In this document: positions 42,001 through 50,188 of the stretch, piece after piece
Numbering within the stretch: the stretch's first letter is position 1
Layout: each line of letters opens with the position of its first letter
Assembly (NCBI RefSeq): GCF_018476525.1
Contig: NZ_JAHCST010000009.1
Location: 1-64,000 of the forward strand
Source: Acrocarpospora catenulata
Lineage (GTDB): Bacteria > Actinomycetota > Actinomycetes > Streptosporangiales > Streptosporangiaceae
Direction of reading: 5' to 3'
Length of the DNA: 64,000 nucleotides
The notes under the pieces: generated by a model
Databases searched by the model: none
What the model was told of the DNA's origin: nothing
The model's input: only the letters and a program-made list of their open reading frames with translations
Made by a program: the position numbers and the translations under genes

Positions 42001-42132
42001 CAGAACGCGCGCAGGAGGAAAAGATCGGTGTGAAGTGCGTTGATGAAACAACGTGGAGACCCTTGAAAGGGGGCCCCGCCGGACGGCAGGCGTGCCGGGA
42101 CTACTCCCAACAGGAAGAAAGGCAGGCGAAGG

Positions 42133-42201
42133 TCAGGACGAGGCCCGGGAAGTGAGGATGGTCCGGGCACCGCGCACAGCGGTGATCTCCACGACAGTCA
42201 T
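42133..42201 (-). CDS. 22-codon leader ORF with ideal Shine-Dalgarno
   Basis: MTVVEITAVRGARTILTSRA and two further Ser residues, preceded by AAGGAGGT 6 nt before the ATG, a near-perfect ribosome site for so short a frame. GC-rich potential hairpins (around 42061-42105) separate it from the rsgA fragment and the methyltransferase downstream. The layout is that of an attenuation leader peptide controlling a translation-related or resistance gene. Alternatively it is the start of a lost gene. Confidence 0.5.
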   Translation of the reverse strand: MTVVEITAVRGARTILTSRASS

Positions 42202-42379
42202 CAACTCACCTCCTTCGTCTCCGTAAGCGAACAGATTGTCGCTGCCGCCGCTACCGTACCACCCGCCGCGAACGTCGGCGCCGCTCGGACGGCACGTTGG
42301 AGCCGCAGACCCGCCGAGCAGGCCACAGCCGTGCTGGAAGCCGCGGTGCCGATCACGGTGAAGGGCCCGGCCCGGTTTC
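42202..42379. other. Promoter-side intergenic DNA of the leader ORF
   Basis: On the minus strand GGTACGGTAGCGG around 42247-42259 could supply a -10 region for the leader ORF. No coding frame with recognisable protein character was found in this part. Confidence 0.3.
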
Positions 42380-42648
42380 CTGGAAGAGTTGGCGGGGCAC
42401 ATCGCCGCACATCCCGACGCGCTCACCTCAACGGCATCAGCGCCCGACCTGCCCGCGACGGAGCACTCGCAGCCCTCGCCTCAGACCTCCCCGCCGCGAT
42501 CCTCACGGACCTCCTCGGGCTCCACGTCAATACCGCAGTTCGCTGGGTCAGCTACGCACGCCGTGCCTGGACCGACTACCTTGCTATCCGAACCGCCAAG
42601 GAGAAACAAGCCATGCCAAGCCAGGCCCCACGATCGGCGGGCCCGTGA
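42380..42648 (+). pseudogene. Tyrosine-recombinase-like C-terminal remnant
   Basis: The frame ending at 42648 reads ALAALASDLPAAILTDLLGL and VNTAVRWVSYARRAWTDYLA, a C-terminal helix set common in actinomycete integrase-like proteins; an upstream piece (EELAGHIAAHPDALTSTASA) sits in another frame, so a frameshift or deletion separates them. It has no start of its own. Its stop overlaps the GTG of the next gene. Confidence 0.45.
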
Positions 42649-43121
42649 AGTACGTCGATCTCTCCGCCACCGTCGGCGAGATCGACGGTGTGATCAGCCC
42701 GCAGGCGTATCTCGACCGGCTACCTGAGCTCCGCGCGGCGCTGCCTGAGGGGGCTGCGGCCTACGCCTCCGAGCCCGGTCACTACGATTTCCGCAGTGCG
42801 CGGTGCGTCCATGATCTGAAGCTGGACACGATCCTGTTCGGGGAGGACGGTAACGGCGGCTGGATACAGCTCGGATTCCGGCACAACTGCTGGAAGCACG
42901 AGGAGGACCTGACCATCCGCTACACAGGCGTGAGCAGCTTCACGCTGCAGACGGCATCGGACATGCCTCTTGTGACCCGCCTCGGTGAGGTCATCTTGGA
43001 CGAGGTGCTGCCCCACCCGGACGGATGCGCCCACGAGATCGCCTGCCACACCGGGTCCGTCATCATCGTCTGCCGGGACCTCGCCGCAACGTGGGCCGAG
43101 GCCGACTGCCCGGACAAATAG
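42645..43121 (+). CDS. Hypothetical protein, 158 residues
   Basis: The GTG at 42645 begins a compact acidic protein (KYVDLSATVGEIDGVISPQA, ARCVHDLKLDTILFGEDGNG, WIQLGFRHNCWKHEEDLTIR) with several Trp and His and four or five Cys. No signal peptide or membrane segment. The size and composition recall polymorphic-toxin immunity proteins, but no toxin is adjacent. It overlaps the integrase remnant by 4 nt, so its translation may once have been coupled to that gene. Confidence 0.65.
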   Translation: MKYVDLSATVGEIDGVISPQAYLDRLPELRAALPEGAAAYASEPGHYDFRSARCVHDLKLDTILFGEDGNGGWIQLGFRHNCWKHEEDLTIRYTGVSSFTLQTASDMPLVTRLGEVILDEVLPHPDGCAHEIACHTGSVIIVCRDLAATWAEADCPDK

Positions 43122-43148
43122 AGATTGATCGCGAGAGGAAATCGCGCG

Positions 43149-43757
43149 ATGGAACCCGGCTACGTCCTGGCTGGCTATCGAGTCGCTACCCGCGCCGATC
43201 GGCATGATTGGCAGGACGTGGGCCTTCCCGGTGCTGGTCTGGTATCGATGAGCGACTGCGTGGTGGACCTGGCCTCGGTAGATCCCGGTGGCTGGGACGA
43301 CTGGTTCGCCAGCCCTCAAGAGGCCGAGATCGCGTGCGAGCACGCCGGCAGGCCGGGCTTGCACGTGCTCGGAGTCGGATTCGCGGCCGCCGATGTTCCC
43401 GGGCTGTTGGCCGATATCGCCGATGGAGGCTGGGACACCTCGGCCGGGAGCCTTCCGGAACGGCTGGCCCGGCGCGAGAGGTTTCCCTGCGACAGCGGCC
43501 GACGGTTGGGGTTCGAACTGGTCGGCTTCGACAGCGGGCGCTGGCATACCTGGACCTGTCTGGGAGGCCTCGTCGCCGACGTCTACCGGGCCACCGGCGT
43601 CCAGCCGGGACCCTGGGGGCTGATCCAGGACGAGCAGGGCGCGCGCCGGGCGGCTCAATGGCTCACCGACTCGGGTCTCGGCGATCCCAAGGTATTCCTC
43701 TGGGCGGCCGCACTGCTCACGGACACCCCGCGAGCGACCCTCCAGACCGAGGAATAG
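43149..43757 (+). CDS. Hypothetical protein, 202 residues
   Basis: ATG at 43149 with AGAGGAA 8 nt upstream. The protein begins MEPGYVLAGYRVATRADRHD and contains RLGFELVGFDSGRWHTWTCL and GPWGLIQDEQGARRAAQWL. It is soluble, without a signal. It follows the 158-residue unknown by 27 nt, so the two are probably co-transcribed. I do not recognise the family. Confidence 0.7.
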   Translation: MEPGYVLAGYRVATRADRHDWQDVGLPGAGLVSMSDCVVDLASVDPGGWDDWFASPQEAEIACEHAGRPGLHVLGVGFAAADVPGLLADIADGGWDTSAGSLPERLARRERFPCDSGRRLGFELVGFDSGRWHTWTCLGGLVADVYRATGVQPGPWGLIQDEQGARRAAQWLTDSGLGDPKVFLWAAALLTDTPRATLQTEE

Positions 43758-43903
43758 CGCACGGTCGGAATAACACCCTTCCACCATTGATCGCCCGCTT
43801 CAGGACCCGCTCCAGCTTCGGCGGCTCGTCTGGGTGGCGTCCGGGCCGTAGAGCTGGATGGCGCCGATGCTCTTCAGGCGGGGTAGAAGCTTGAAGCCAA
43901 CGG

Positions 43904-44407
43904 CTACTCAGCCGCCCTCCATTCTGGAGTCACGCAGCCCTCTTCGTAGTGCCACCGGCCCTCCTCCTCGCCTTGGATCACGAACCGCTTCACCGCAGGA
44001 ATGTCCACAGCAGACGGAACGTTCAGCGCGACCAACCCGAACTGCTCAATCCCCTCGCCCACCACCCCGAACGGCGCGAAAGCGTCCAGCACCGCCTGAA
44101 GCTCCTCGACTCGACGACCACCCTCCGCTGGGATGATCCGAATCGTGCAGTTGCCGGAGTACTCCACGGCCTGCTTCACCCACAGCACCCCGTCCTCGTC
44201 AGGCGCGACCACGACAACATCACCGAGCGCAAAGCCACGGACGAAGAACGGGGTGTTGTCCAACCGGACGCGATCGTCGCCGACCTTGACCGCCCACAAA
44301 CGCTCGGTCCCCGCAGGAGGCCACCCGTCCTCGGGTTCAAGGTCGAACACCACCCGCACCCAGTCAACGCCAGGGTCCCGCTCGAAACTGTTCCCACTCA
44401 CCCGCAC
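43904..44407 (-). CDS. DUF4265 domain protein
   Basis: 167 residues matching the DUF4265 pattern: VVFDLEPEDGWPPAGTERLW, VGDDRVRLDNTPFFVRGFAL, GDVVVVAPDEDG and GNCTIRIIP. GTG at 44407 lacks a close ribosome site (GGGGGA is 13 nt away); GTG 44401 is possible. The domain is found scattered in actinomycetes, often in variable regions; the function is unknown. Confidence 0.75.
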   Translation of the reverse strand: MRVSGNSFERDPGVDWVRVVFDLEPEDGWPPAGTERLWAVKVGDDRVRLDNTPFFVRGFALGDVVVVAPDEDGVLWVKQAVEYSGNCTIRIIPAEGGRRVEELQAVLDAFAPFGVVGEGIEQFGLVALNVPSAVDIPAVKRFVIQGEEEGRWHYEEGCVTPEWRAAE

Positions 44408-44470
44408 AGGATGGCAAATTCATCCCCCAGAGGCAGCAGTCATGAGCACCGCCAAACACCGACGTGCTCC

Positions 44471-44644
44471 CTACTGGGTCAACAGAATCGCGATCGCCTC
44501 AGCGACATCACCCACGACGTGGTCAGGCCTGTCGATCGCATCAGGCCACTGCCGCCCGCGATCAATCCATATCGTCCGCAGGCCGACGGCCCGTCCGCCG
44601 CCAACATCGGCTGCCGCGCTGTCACCGATCATCCATCCATCGGG
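44471..44644 (-). pseudogene. HAD-superfamily hydrolase C-terminal fragment
   Basis: 58 codons including motif IV of HAD phosphatases: PDGWMIGDSAAADVGGGRAV, then GLRTIWIDRGRQWPDA and a normal C-terminal AEAIAILLTQ. Upstream in this frame is an immediate stop, and motifs I-III are missing. Remnant of a deleted gene. Confidence 0.75.
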
Positions 44645-44707
44645 CTGTCAAAGGAACGCCGCATCGCTCCGCTCTTGATCAACCAGCGTCTATGTACGTG
44701 ATCTGCC

Positions 44708-45268
44708 TTATAGGTGGGCCAGTAGTCCGTCCAGCGGTCGTGGTACGCGATCGAGGTCCAGTGCGGCGACGAGTGGGGCTGAGTAGCGGATCTTGCGGCC
44801 GCTGCCTGAGCCCATGAAGCGGCGCAGTTGGTCGTGGGTGTTGCGTTCGCGCCAGCCGGGTTGTTTCTGGAGTGTGCGAAACGATCTGAGGTCGCCCTCG
44901 GCGTCGACGACGCGTTCGACCGTGGCGGTGCCAAGGGCGCGGATCAGTTCGTCTTCCAGGTCGGCTACGCACACGAAGAATCCGAGCGTCTCCAGATCGC
45001 TTCTGTTGAGATTGGATCCGAGGCCGGCGCGCTCCAGGCCCCTCCGGAAGGCGCCTTCTTCGCCGGCGTCGTACAGACCGGCCAGCCGGAGATTGCGACC
45101 GGGAGGGCCGAGCTTGCCGGCATACGTGCCGATGTTCGTGGCACCGCCCATCGCCACGAGGGAGATGCCTTCGGCCGCGAGGTTTCGGCCCCGGCGCTCG
45201 GCCAGCGCTTCGATGGCCGACTTGTCACTGACTCCCTCGACCAGGACCACGGTGCGCGTATGGTTCAC
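44708..45268 (-). CDS. Stand-alone TOPRIM domain protein (OLD-like)
   Basis: 186 residues. TOPRIM signatures are visible: the glutamate in TVVLVEGVSDKSAIEALAER, the switch ISLVAMGGATNIG and the acidic pair in LRLAGLYDAGEEGAF. This is the C-terminal nuclease domain of OLD/GajA-type proteins, but without the ABC-ATPase half. Similar solitary TOPRIM proteins occur in actinomycetes with unknown role. GTG start with CAAGG about 9 nt upstream. A role in nucleic-acid cleavage is possible but not shown. Confidence 0.75.
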   Translation of the reverse strand: MNHTRTVVLVEGVSDKSAIEALAERRGRNLAAEGISLVAMGGATNIGTYAGKLGPPGRNLRLAGLYDAGEEGAFRRGLERAGLGSNLNRSDLETLGFFVCVADLEDELIRALGTATVERVVDAEGDLRSFRTLQKQPGWRERNTHDQLRRFMGSGSGRKIRYSAPLVAALDLDRVPRPLDGLLAHL

Positions 45269-45358
45269 GCGCTCAGCCTTGCACCGTGTCCGGCGAGGTT
45301 TGTACCCATTTTCCGGCGTTGGAGTCCGGCGGATCGGGTCGAGACGACGTAGGCGACA

Positions 45359-45955
45359 TCAGGGTGACTGCGGTCGCTGTAGGCCCTGGAGGAGTAGTTC
45401 GACCAATCGGCGGGGGTCGTAGCGCGGGTCGCTGTCATGTCCGATGCAGAGGTTGCCGATGCCGCGCATCAGTTCGTAGGCGTGCGTGCCCGGCCTGATT
45501 TCGTCGGCGTTGACCGCGGCCTCGAGCAGCTGCGCGCAGACGGGCACCAAGCGGTCGAGGAAGTAGGTGTGTAGCGCTTCGAAGCCGCTGCTGTCCGATT
45601 GCAGGGCGTTGGCGAGTCCGTGCTTGGTGACCAGGAAATCGACGAAGAGGTCGACCCACTGACGGAGTGCCGCGAAGGGAGAGTCGGTCTCGGTCAGCAG
45701 GGTCGGGCCGGCCTCGGCGCAGGCCTCGACCTGGTGGCGGTAGACGGCGACGATGAGATCCGCCCGGGTCGGGAAGTGGCGGTAGATCGTCCCGAGTCCG
45801 ACGCCGGCTCTGGCCGCGATCTCACGCATCGGCGCGTCGACGCCGGAGGTGACGAACACCGCGGCGGCGGCGGCGAGCAGCGTCTGCTGGTTGCGCAGCG
45901 CGTCGGCCCGCTTGCTTCGGGCCGGCACCTCCGCAGACCGGCTTGTACTGGACAC
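45359..45955 (-). CDS. TetR-family repressor of the adjacent hydrolase
   Basis: 198 residues from a GTG at 45955 (AAGGGGA upstream; GTG 45958 also possible). HTH MREIAARAGVGLGTIYRHFP near 45-65, then a TetR_C ligand domain (RGIGNLCIGHDSDPRYDP). It is divergent from an alpha/beta hydrolase, and two identical-core palindromes lie between the genes, so it represses the hydrolase and probably itself. Confidence 0.92.
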   Translation of the reverse strand: MSSTSRSAEVPARSKRADALRNQQTLLAAAAAVFVTSGVDAPMREIAARAGVGLGTIYRHFPTRADLIVAVYRHQVEACAEAGPTLLTETDSPFAALRQWVDLFVDFLVTKHGLANALQSDSSGFEALHTYFLDRLVPVCAQLLEAAVNADEIRPGTHAYELMRGIGNLCIGHDSDPRYDPRRLVELLLQGLQRPQSP

Positions 45956-45986
45956 CACACTCCCCTTCCGACGACGCTTGACTAAG

Positions 45987-46001
45987 CGGAACGCCGTTCC
46001 G
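45987..46001. promoter_or_regulatory. TetR operator copy 1, CGGAAC-GCC-GTTCCG
   Basis: Perfect 6-3-6 inverted repeat, 32 bp upstream of the repressor start. It is paired with a second copy 28 bp away (centre to centre). Confidence 0.75.
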
Positions 46002-46014
46002 TATATTTCCGTTT

Positions 46015-46029
46015 CGGAACAGCGTTCCG
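46015..46029. promoter_or_regulatory. TetR operator copy 2, CGGAAC-AGC-GTTCCG
   Basis: Same arms as copy 1, with a different 3-nt centre, nearer the hydrolase. The twin layout suggests two repressor dimers covering both divergent promoters. Confidence 0.75.
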
Positions 46030-46123
46030 CTTTGAGTGTAGGTGAAGCGGGGCGTTCCTGTCCGCCTCCCCCACAGCCGGCCGAATGAGGCCGCCAGCAA
46101 GCCCATGGAAGGAAACGCACATC

Positions 46124-47083
46124 ATGAGTGAATCGACTCACGCAGTCGGCACCACCAGCGCACCCACCCCCGTCCTCTCGGTCAGCCCGGTGGTGTTGCC
46201 GACTCCCGGCCGCGCCGTGGATCTGCAGGTGAGAGTCTCCGCGCCCGTGACCGGAGACGAACTGCCGATCATCCTCCTCTCACACGGCCACGGCTACTCA
46301 AACAACCTTTCCTCGCTGAACGGCTACGCCCCACTCGCCAACTTCTGGGCGGCGCACGGCTTCGTCGTGATCCAGCCCACCCATCTGGACTCCAGGACGC
46401 TGAGCCTGAATCCCGACGACCCCGAGGCGCCCTTGTACTGGCGATCGCGTGCCGAGGACATGAAGCGCATCCTCGACCAACTCGACACGATCGAGGCCGC
46501 CGTCCCGCAGCTCCTTGGGCGCCTGGACCGAAGCAGGGTCGCCGTGGCCGGACACTCGATGGGCGGGCACACCGCGAGCCTGTTACTGGGCGCGCGGCTC
46601 ACCGATCCCCACGACGGAACCGAAGTGAACCTGGCCGAGCCCCGGATCAAGGCGGGTGTACTGCTCGCCGCCCCCGGCAGAGGCGGCGATGCCCTCACCA
46701 CGTTCGCGGCCGAGAACTACTCCTTCTTGCTGACCACGGACTTCTCCAAGATGACGACGCCCACGCTGGTGGTCATCGGCGACAAGGACGCCTCTCCCCA
46801 CCTCACGGCCCGGGGCGCGGACTGGTTCACCGATCCGTACTTCCTCTCCCCCGGTCCCAAAACCATGCTCACCCTGTTCGACGCAGAGCACGGACTCGGC
46901 GGGGTCGCCGGATATGACGTCGCCGAGACCACGGACGAAAGCCCCGAGCGAGTCGCCGCGGTCCAGCAGCTCACCTGGGCCTATCTACGGACCGAGCTCT
47001 ACCCCGGGGATCCCGCTTGGCAGGCGGCCCGTGACGCGCTGGCGGACGGAACGAATCCGCTCGGACGGGTCGAATCCAGGTAA
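46124..47083 (+). CDS. Alpha/beta hydrolase (PAF-acetylhydrolase/dienelactone-like)
   Basis: 319 residues with the hydrolase fold: oxyanion region ILLSHGHGYSNN, nucleophile Ser in VAVAGHSMGGHTASLL, acid in VVIGDKDASPH and His in FDAEHGLGG. No signal peptide, so cytoplasmic. ATG at 46124 preceded by AAGGAA. Controlled by the divergent TetR; an ester or lactone substrate is likely and may relate to the inducer. Confidence 0.9.
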   Translation: MSESTHAVGTTSAPTPVLSVSPVVLPTPGRAVDLQVRVSAPVTGDELPIILLSHGHGYSNNLSSLNGYAPLANFWAAHGFVVIQPTHLDSRTLSLNPDDPEAPLYWRSRAEDMKRILDQLDTIEAAVPQLLGRLDRSRVAVAGHSMGGHTASLLLGARLTDPHDGTEVNLAEPRIKAGVLLAAPGRGGDALTTFAAENYSFLLTTDFSKMTTPTLVVIGDKDASPHLTARGADWFTDPYFLSPGPKTMLTLFDAEHGLGGVAGYDVAETTDESPERVAAVQQLTWAYLRTELYPGDPAWQAARDALADGTNPLGRVESR

Positions 47084-47093
47084 CCAGGCAGTG

Positions 47094-48020
47094 TCAGGCT
47101 GTCGCCCGTAGGTGTTGGTGCGCCCACTCCTCGAAGGTCGTGAGCGGGATACCGAGGGCCCGCGCGAATTCCGGACGGGCGGGTTGCCCGGCCACGTTCA
47201 TGAGTTCGTGCGAGACGCCCGCCCACACCGGCATTCCCGCGGCGATGGCCTCCTCCTCGGTCATGTCGGGCGCGGGCAGTTCGGTGCCCAGAGCGCGGGA
47301 GAGGGTCTTGGCGATGTCCGTCATCGTCAGGTAGTCGCTCGCCAGTTCCAGCTCGACCCCGTCGAACCGCTGCGGCGCGGCGATGGCCGCCGCCGCCGTC
47401 CTGCCGATGTCGTCGACCGCGACGAGGGAGAGCCGGGTCTGGGGCTTCAGGACAGTCGCCAGGCCGCCCTCGACACCCCGCGGGATCAGGTACGCCACGG
47501 AGGGCAGGAAGTTCTCCATGAAGAAGCCCGGCTTGATGAGCGACCAGTGCACGAAACCCGCCGCGCGTACTCGATCCTGGATCCCGGCCTTGGCGGCGTA
47601 GTAGGGAGCCAGGGACGCCCAGCGACCTTCGCCCCAGCCGGGGCTCTCGGTGTGCCGCCCGGCACCGGAGACGGACGTGTGCACGAACTGCGGCACACCC
47701 GCGGCCAGCGCACCTTCGATCAAATTGACGGCCTGGGTCAGCTCGCCGTCGAAGTCGAAGGTACCTCCCTTCATCTCGGGCATCTGGAGGGAGAAGACGG
47801 CTCGGGCCCCCTGCGCGGCCCGGAACACCGAGTCGCGGTCGCGGAGATCGCCGGTGACCAGTTCGGCGCCGAGCGCTTCGACGGACTTCGCCCGGTCTGC
47901 CGCGGGGTCGCGGACCAGCGCGCGGACGGGAACACCCGCCGCGAGCAGGGCACGGGCGGTGGCGCCACCCTGCTGTCCGGTGGCGCCAATGACCAGGACG
48001 GGTGCGGGATCGGTGGACAT
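47094..48020 (-). CDS. NmrA-like NAD(P)-binding protein
   Basis: 308 residues of the atypical short-chain dehydrogenase class: GATGQQGGATARALLAAGVP at the N-terminus (NAD(P) loop), GDLRDRDSVFRAAQG and FVHTSVSGAG. The active-site Tyr of true SDRs appears as PYYAAKAGIQ. It may sense redox state or act as a quinone/alkene reductase. ATG at 48020 with AGGAGAGG upstream; longer frames lack a site. Divergent from a TetR gene with two operators between. Confidence 0.9.
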   Translation of the reverse strand: MSTDPAPVLVIGATGQQGGATARALLAAGVPVRALVRDPAADRAKSVEALGAELVTGDLRDRDSVFRAAQGARAVFSLQMPEMKGGTFDFDGELTQAVNLIEGALAAGVPQFVHTSVSGAGRHTESPGWGEGRWASLAPYYAAKAGIQDRVRAAGFVHWSLIKPGFFMENFLPSVAYLIPRGVEGGLATVLKPQTRLSLVAVDDIGRTAAAAIAAPQRFDGVELELASDYLTMTDIAKTLSRALGTELPAPDMTEEEAIAAGMPVWAGVSHELMNVAGQPARPEFARALGIPLTTFEEWAHQHLRATA

Positions 48021-48048
48021 GAGGCCTCTCCTGGGGTACGCATACACT

Positions 48049-48069
48049 AAACGGCGGGGCCCGCCGTTT
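48049..48069. promoter_or_regulatory. TetR operator, 21-bp inverted repeat
   Basis: Perfect 10-bp arms AAACGGCGGG / CCCGCCGTTT around one G, in the divergent region between the NmrA-like gene and the TetR gene, overlapping the former's promoter. Confidence 0.75.
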
Positions 48070-48086
48070 CTTCTTCGGTAAGATAC

Positions 48087-48099
48087 GGCGGACCCCGCC
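48087..48099. promoter_or_regulatory. Second TetR operator copy GGCGG-ACC-CCGCC
   Basis: Repeats the GGCGG/CCGCC core of the 48049 site, 25 bp before the TetR start. Probably autoregulatory. Confidence 0.65.
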
Positions 48100-48123
48100 A
48101 CTTAGCAAATGTGAGGTAAGACC

Positions 48124-48693
48124 ATGCCCGCCCAACGCGCGGACGCCCGGCGCAACTACGCCCGCCTGCTCGCCGTGGCCGAAGAGGCGATCGCCGAGCA
48201 CGGCGCCGACGCATCCCTGGAGCAGATCGCCCGCACCGCGGGAGTCGGATCGGCCACCGTACGCCGGCACTTCCCCAACCGCCACGCACTCCTGGAGGCG
48301 GTCTTCCGCGAACGGATCGAAACCCTGTCCGCCCACGCCCGCGACCTGACCAGCAGGGCCGACACCCGGGCGGCGCTACTGGAGTGGCTGAGCGCCGTCA
48401 CCGCCTCCGCGGCGACCATCCGAGGGCTGGCCATCGCACTGACCCGCGACAGCGCGGCCGACCCCGACGTGGCACACGAGCACTGCGCCTCGGCACAGCT
48501 CACCGAGGCGGGCGACCCCCTGGTACGCCGCGCCGCGAACGCTGGCGCCCTGGCACCGGGCGTGACCATCGCCGACCTGCTCACCCTGATCACCGGCATC
48601 GCCCTGGCCACGGAACACCACGTGGACCCCGCTGCAGAGTCAGACCGACTACTCGGCCTGACCATAGCGGGGATCAGCCCCCATCAGGAGTGA
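48124..48693 (+). CDS. TetR-family repressor of the NmrA-like gene
   Basis: 189 residues. HTH SLEQIARTAGVGSATVRRHF near 32-52, then a short helical ligand domain (ADLLTLITGIALATEHHVDP). ATG at 48124 after GTGAGG. It is divergent from the NmrA-like gene across about 100 bp that hold two matching palindromes, a classical repressor/target pair. Confidence 0.92.
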   Translation: MPAQRADARRNYARLLAVAEEAIAEHGADASLEQIARTAGVGSATVRRHFPNRHALLEAVFRERIETLSAHARDLTSRADTRAALLEWLSAVTASAATIRGLAIALTRDSAADPDVAHEHCASAQLTEAGDPLVRRAANAGALAPGVTIADLLTLITGIALATEHHVDPAAESDRLLGLTIAGISPHQE

Positions 48694-48840
48694 CTGTGCC
48701 CTTGTTGATTGGTTGTTGGTTTCGTTGATCAGAGAGGCTTAAAAACCCACGCCCTTTACAAAGTAAGACCGGATCTAGGCTTGCGCCCAAGCGAAAGTGG
48801 CAGTGTGCGGACAAGGAAGGCGCGCGACCTTCCCGTGGCG

Positions 48841-50073
48841 TCACGCCGGATGGGCAACAATCTTCAGGCCGATGGGGCCGTTGATCATGAAGGACGGCAT
48901 GCGGGCGGGCTGCTCCCCCGGCTGGGCGAGGGCGAGGTCCGGCAGGCGCTCGAACAGCGTGGTCAGGGCGACTTCCGCCTCCAGACGCGCGAGGTGCGCG
49001 CCGAGGCAGAAGTGGGGTCCGTAGCCGAACGCGAGGTGTTCTTTGCTGGTCCGTGTGGGGTCGAAGTGGTCCGGGAGGTCCGGGTGGAGTTCCGGATCGC
49101 GGCCGGCGGCGGCGAAGCCGATGATGATCGGGTCGCCCTTGGCGATGACGACGCCCTCGCCGAGATCGATGTCCTCGATGGCGTAACGCAGCGGAAGGTG
49201 CATGACCGGGCCCTCGGCACGCAGCGTCTCCTCGATGACGTCCTCCCAGCTGATGGTTCCCTCGCGGATCCGGGTCAGGTTCTCGGGGTGGGTGAGCAGG
49301 GCCTGGACGGCGCTGGTGATGAGGTTGACGGCGGTTTCGTAGCCTGCGCCGATCGTGACGAAGAGGGTGGCGAGCAGCTCGGGTTCCGGCATCGCCTCCT
49401 CGTCGGGCTCGGACGGCAGGAGCAGGTCGCTGGTCAGGTCGGCGCCCGGATGCTCTCTCTTGTATCGCACGAACTCGGTGAACCCGTTGTAAAGCTCGGC
49501 CTGGGCGGCCAGTGCCTGCTCCGGGTCGGCCGACCAATCCGTAATGGCGTCGATCGCGGCGCCGAGTTTCTCGCGCATGTGGTCCGGAACGCCGAACAGG
49601 TCGGTGATGACGGTCATGGTCAGCGGCAGTGCCAGGGCCTGCCGCACGTCGGCCGTCGCCCCGGGCGGCAGGGCGGCGAGCGCCTCGACCAGGCGGTCCG
49701 CGGTCGCCTGGATGTGCGGACGGATCCGCTCGACGCGCCGCGGCGAGAACGACGGGGCGATGCGGCGCCGGGACCTACGGTGTTCCTCGCCGTAGGTGTT
49801 GAGGAGGCTCGGATTCAGAACGCCCGCGGCCAGCGGCCAGCCCTCGGGAAGGTCGGCCATACCGGGCCAGTGCCGGTGGGGATCACGCGAGACGCGCGGG
49901 TCACCGGTCAATGCCTGAATGACGCTGTGCCGGGTGACCGACCAGGCGTAGACGGGCCCTGGAAGCTCGACGAGCACCGCCGGCCCCTGGGCGCGCAACG
50001 CAGCGGCCTCCGCATGCAACGCATGGCCGGTGAGATCGAGCTTGGGACACCTGGGAACGGACGATGACGACAT
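48841..50073 (-). CDS. Cytochrome P450
   Basis: 410 residues from the ATG at 50073 (GAG about 7 nt upstream). I-helix TIGAGYETAVNLI, with Ala instead of the second Thr of the usual (D/E)TT, ExxR as EETLR, and heme loop FGYGPHFCLGAHLARLEAEV. The family resembles CYP105/107-like biosynthetic P450s. It is monocistronic, with a weak hairpin (GGAAGG/CCTTCC, 48815-48833) downstream. Substrate unknown. Confidence 0.93.
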   Translation of the reverse strand: MSSSSVPRCPKLDLTGHALHAEAAALRAQGPAVLVELPGPVYAWSVTRHSVIQALTGDPRVSRDPHRHWPGMADLPEGWPLAAGVLNPSLLNTYGEEHRRSRRRIAPSFSPRRVERIRPHIQATADRLVEALAALPPGATADVRQALALPLTMTVITDLFGVPDHMREKLGAAIDAITDWSADPEQALAAQAELYNGFTEFVRYKREHPGADLTSDLLLPSEPDEEAMPEPELLATLFVTIGAGYETAVNLITSAVQALLTHPENLTRIREGTISWEDVIEETLRAEGPVMHLPLRYAIEDIDLGEGVVIAKGDPIIIGFAAAGRDPELHPDLPDHFDPTRTSKEHLAFGYGPHFCLGAHLARLEAEVALTTLFERLPDLALAQPGEQPARMPSFMINGPIGLKIVAHPA

Positions 50074-50188
50074 GCAACGCTCCAGTTGCCGGGAAACCAC
50101 ACGGAGGCTTCCGCTTTCTGATCGGGTGGCCGACGCTACTCCGTAGCCAAACGTGAAACACTTAGTAGTGCAATAAGGACGAGGGCCG

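Noticed and set aside
42133-42426. A 97-codon leftward frame ending with the leader peptide
   Set aside because: Only its last 22 codons follow a ribosome site; the upstream part crosses the probable promoter.
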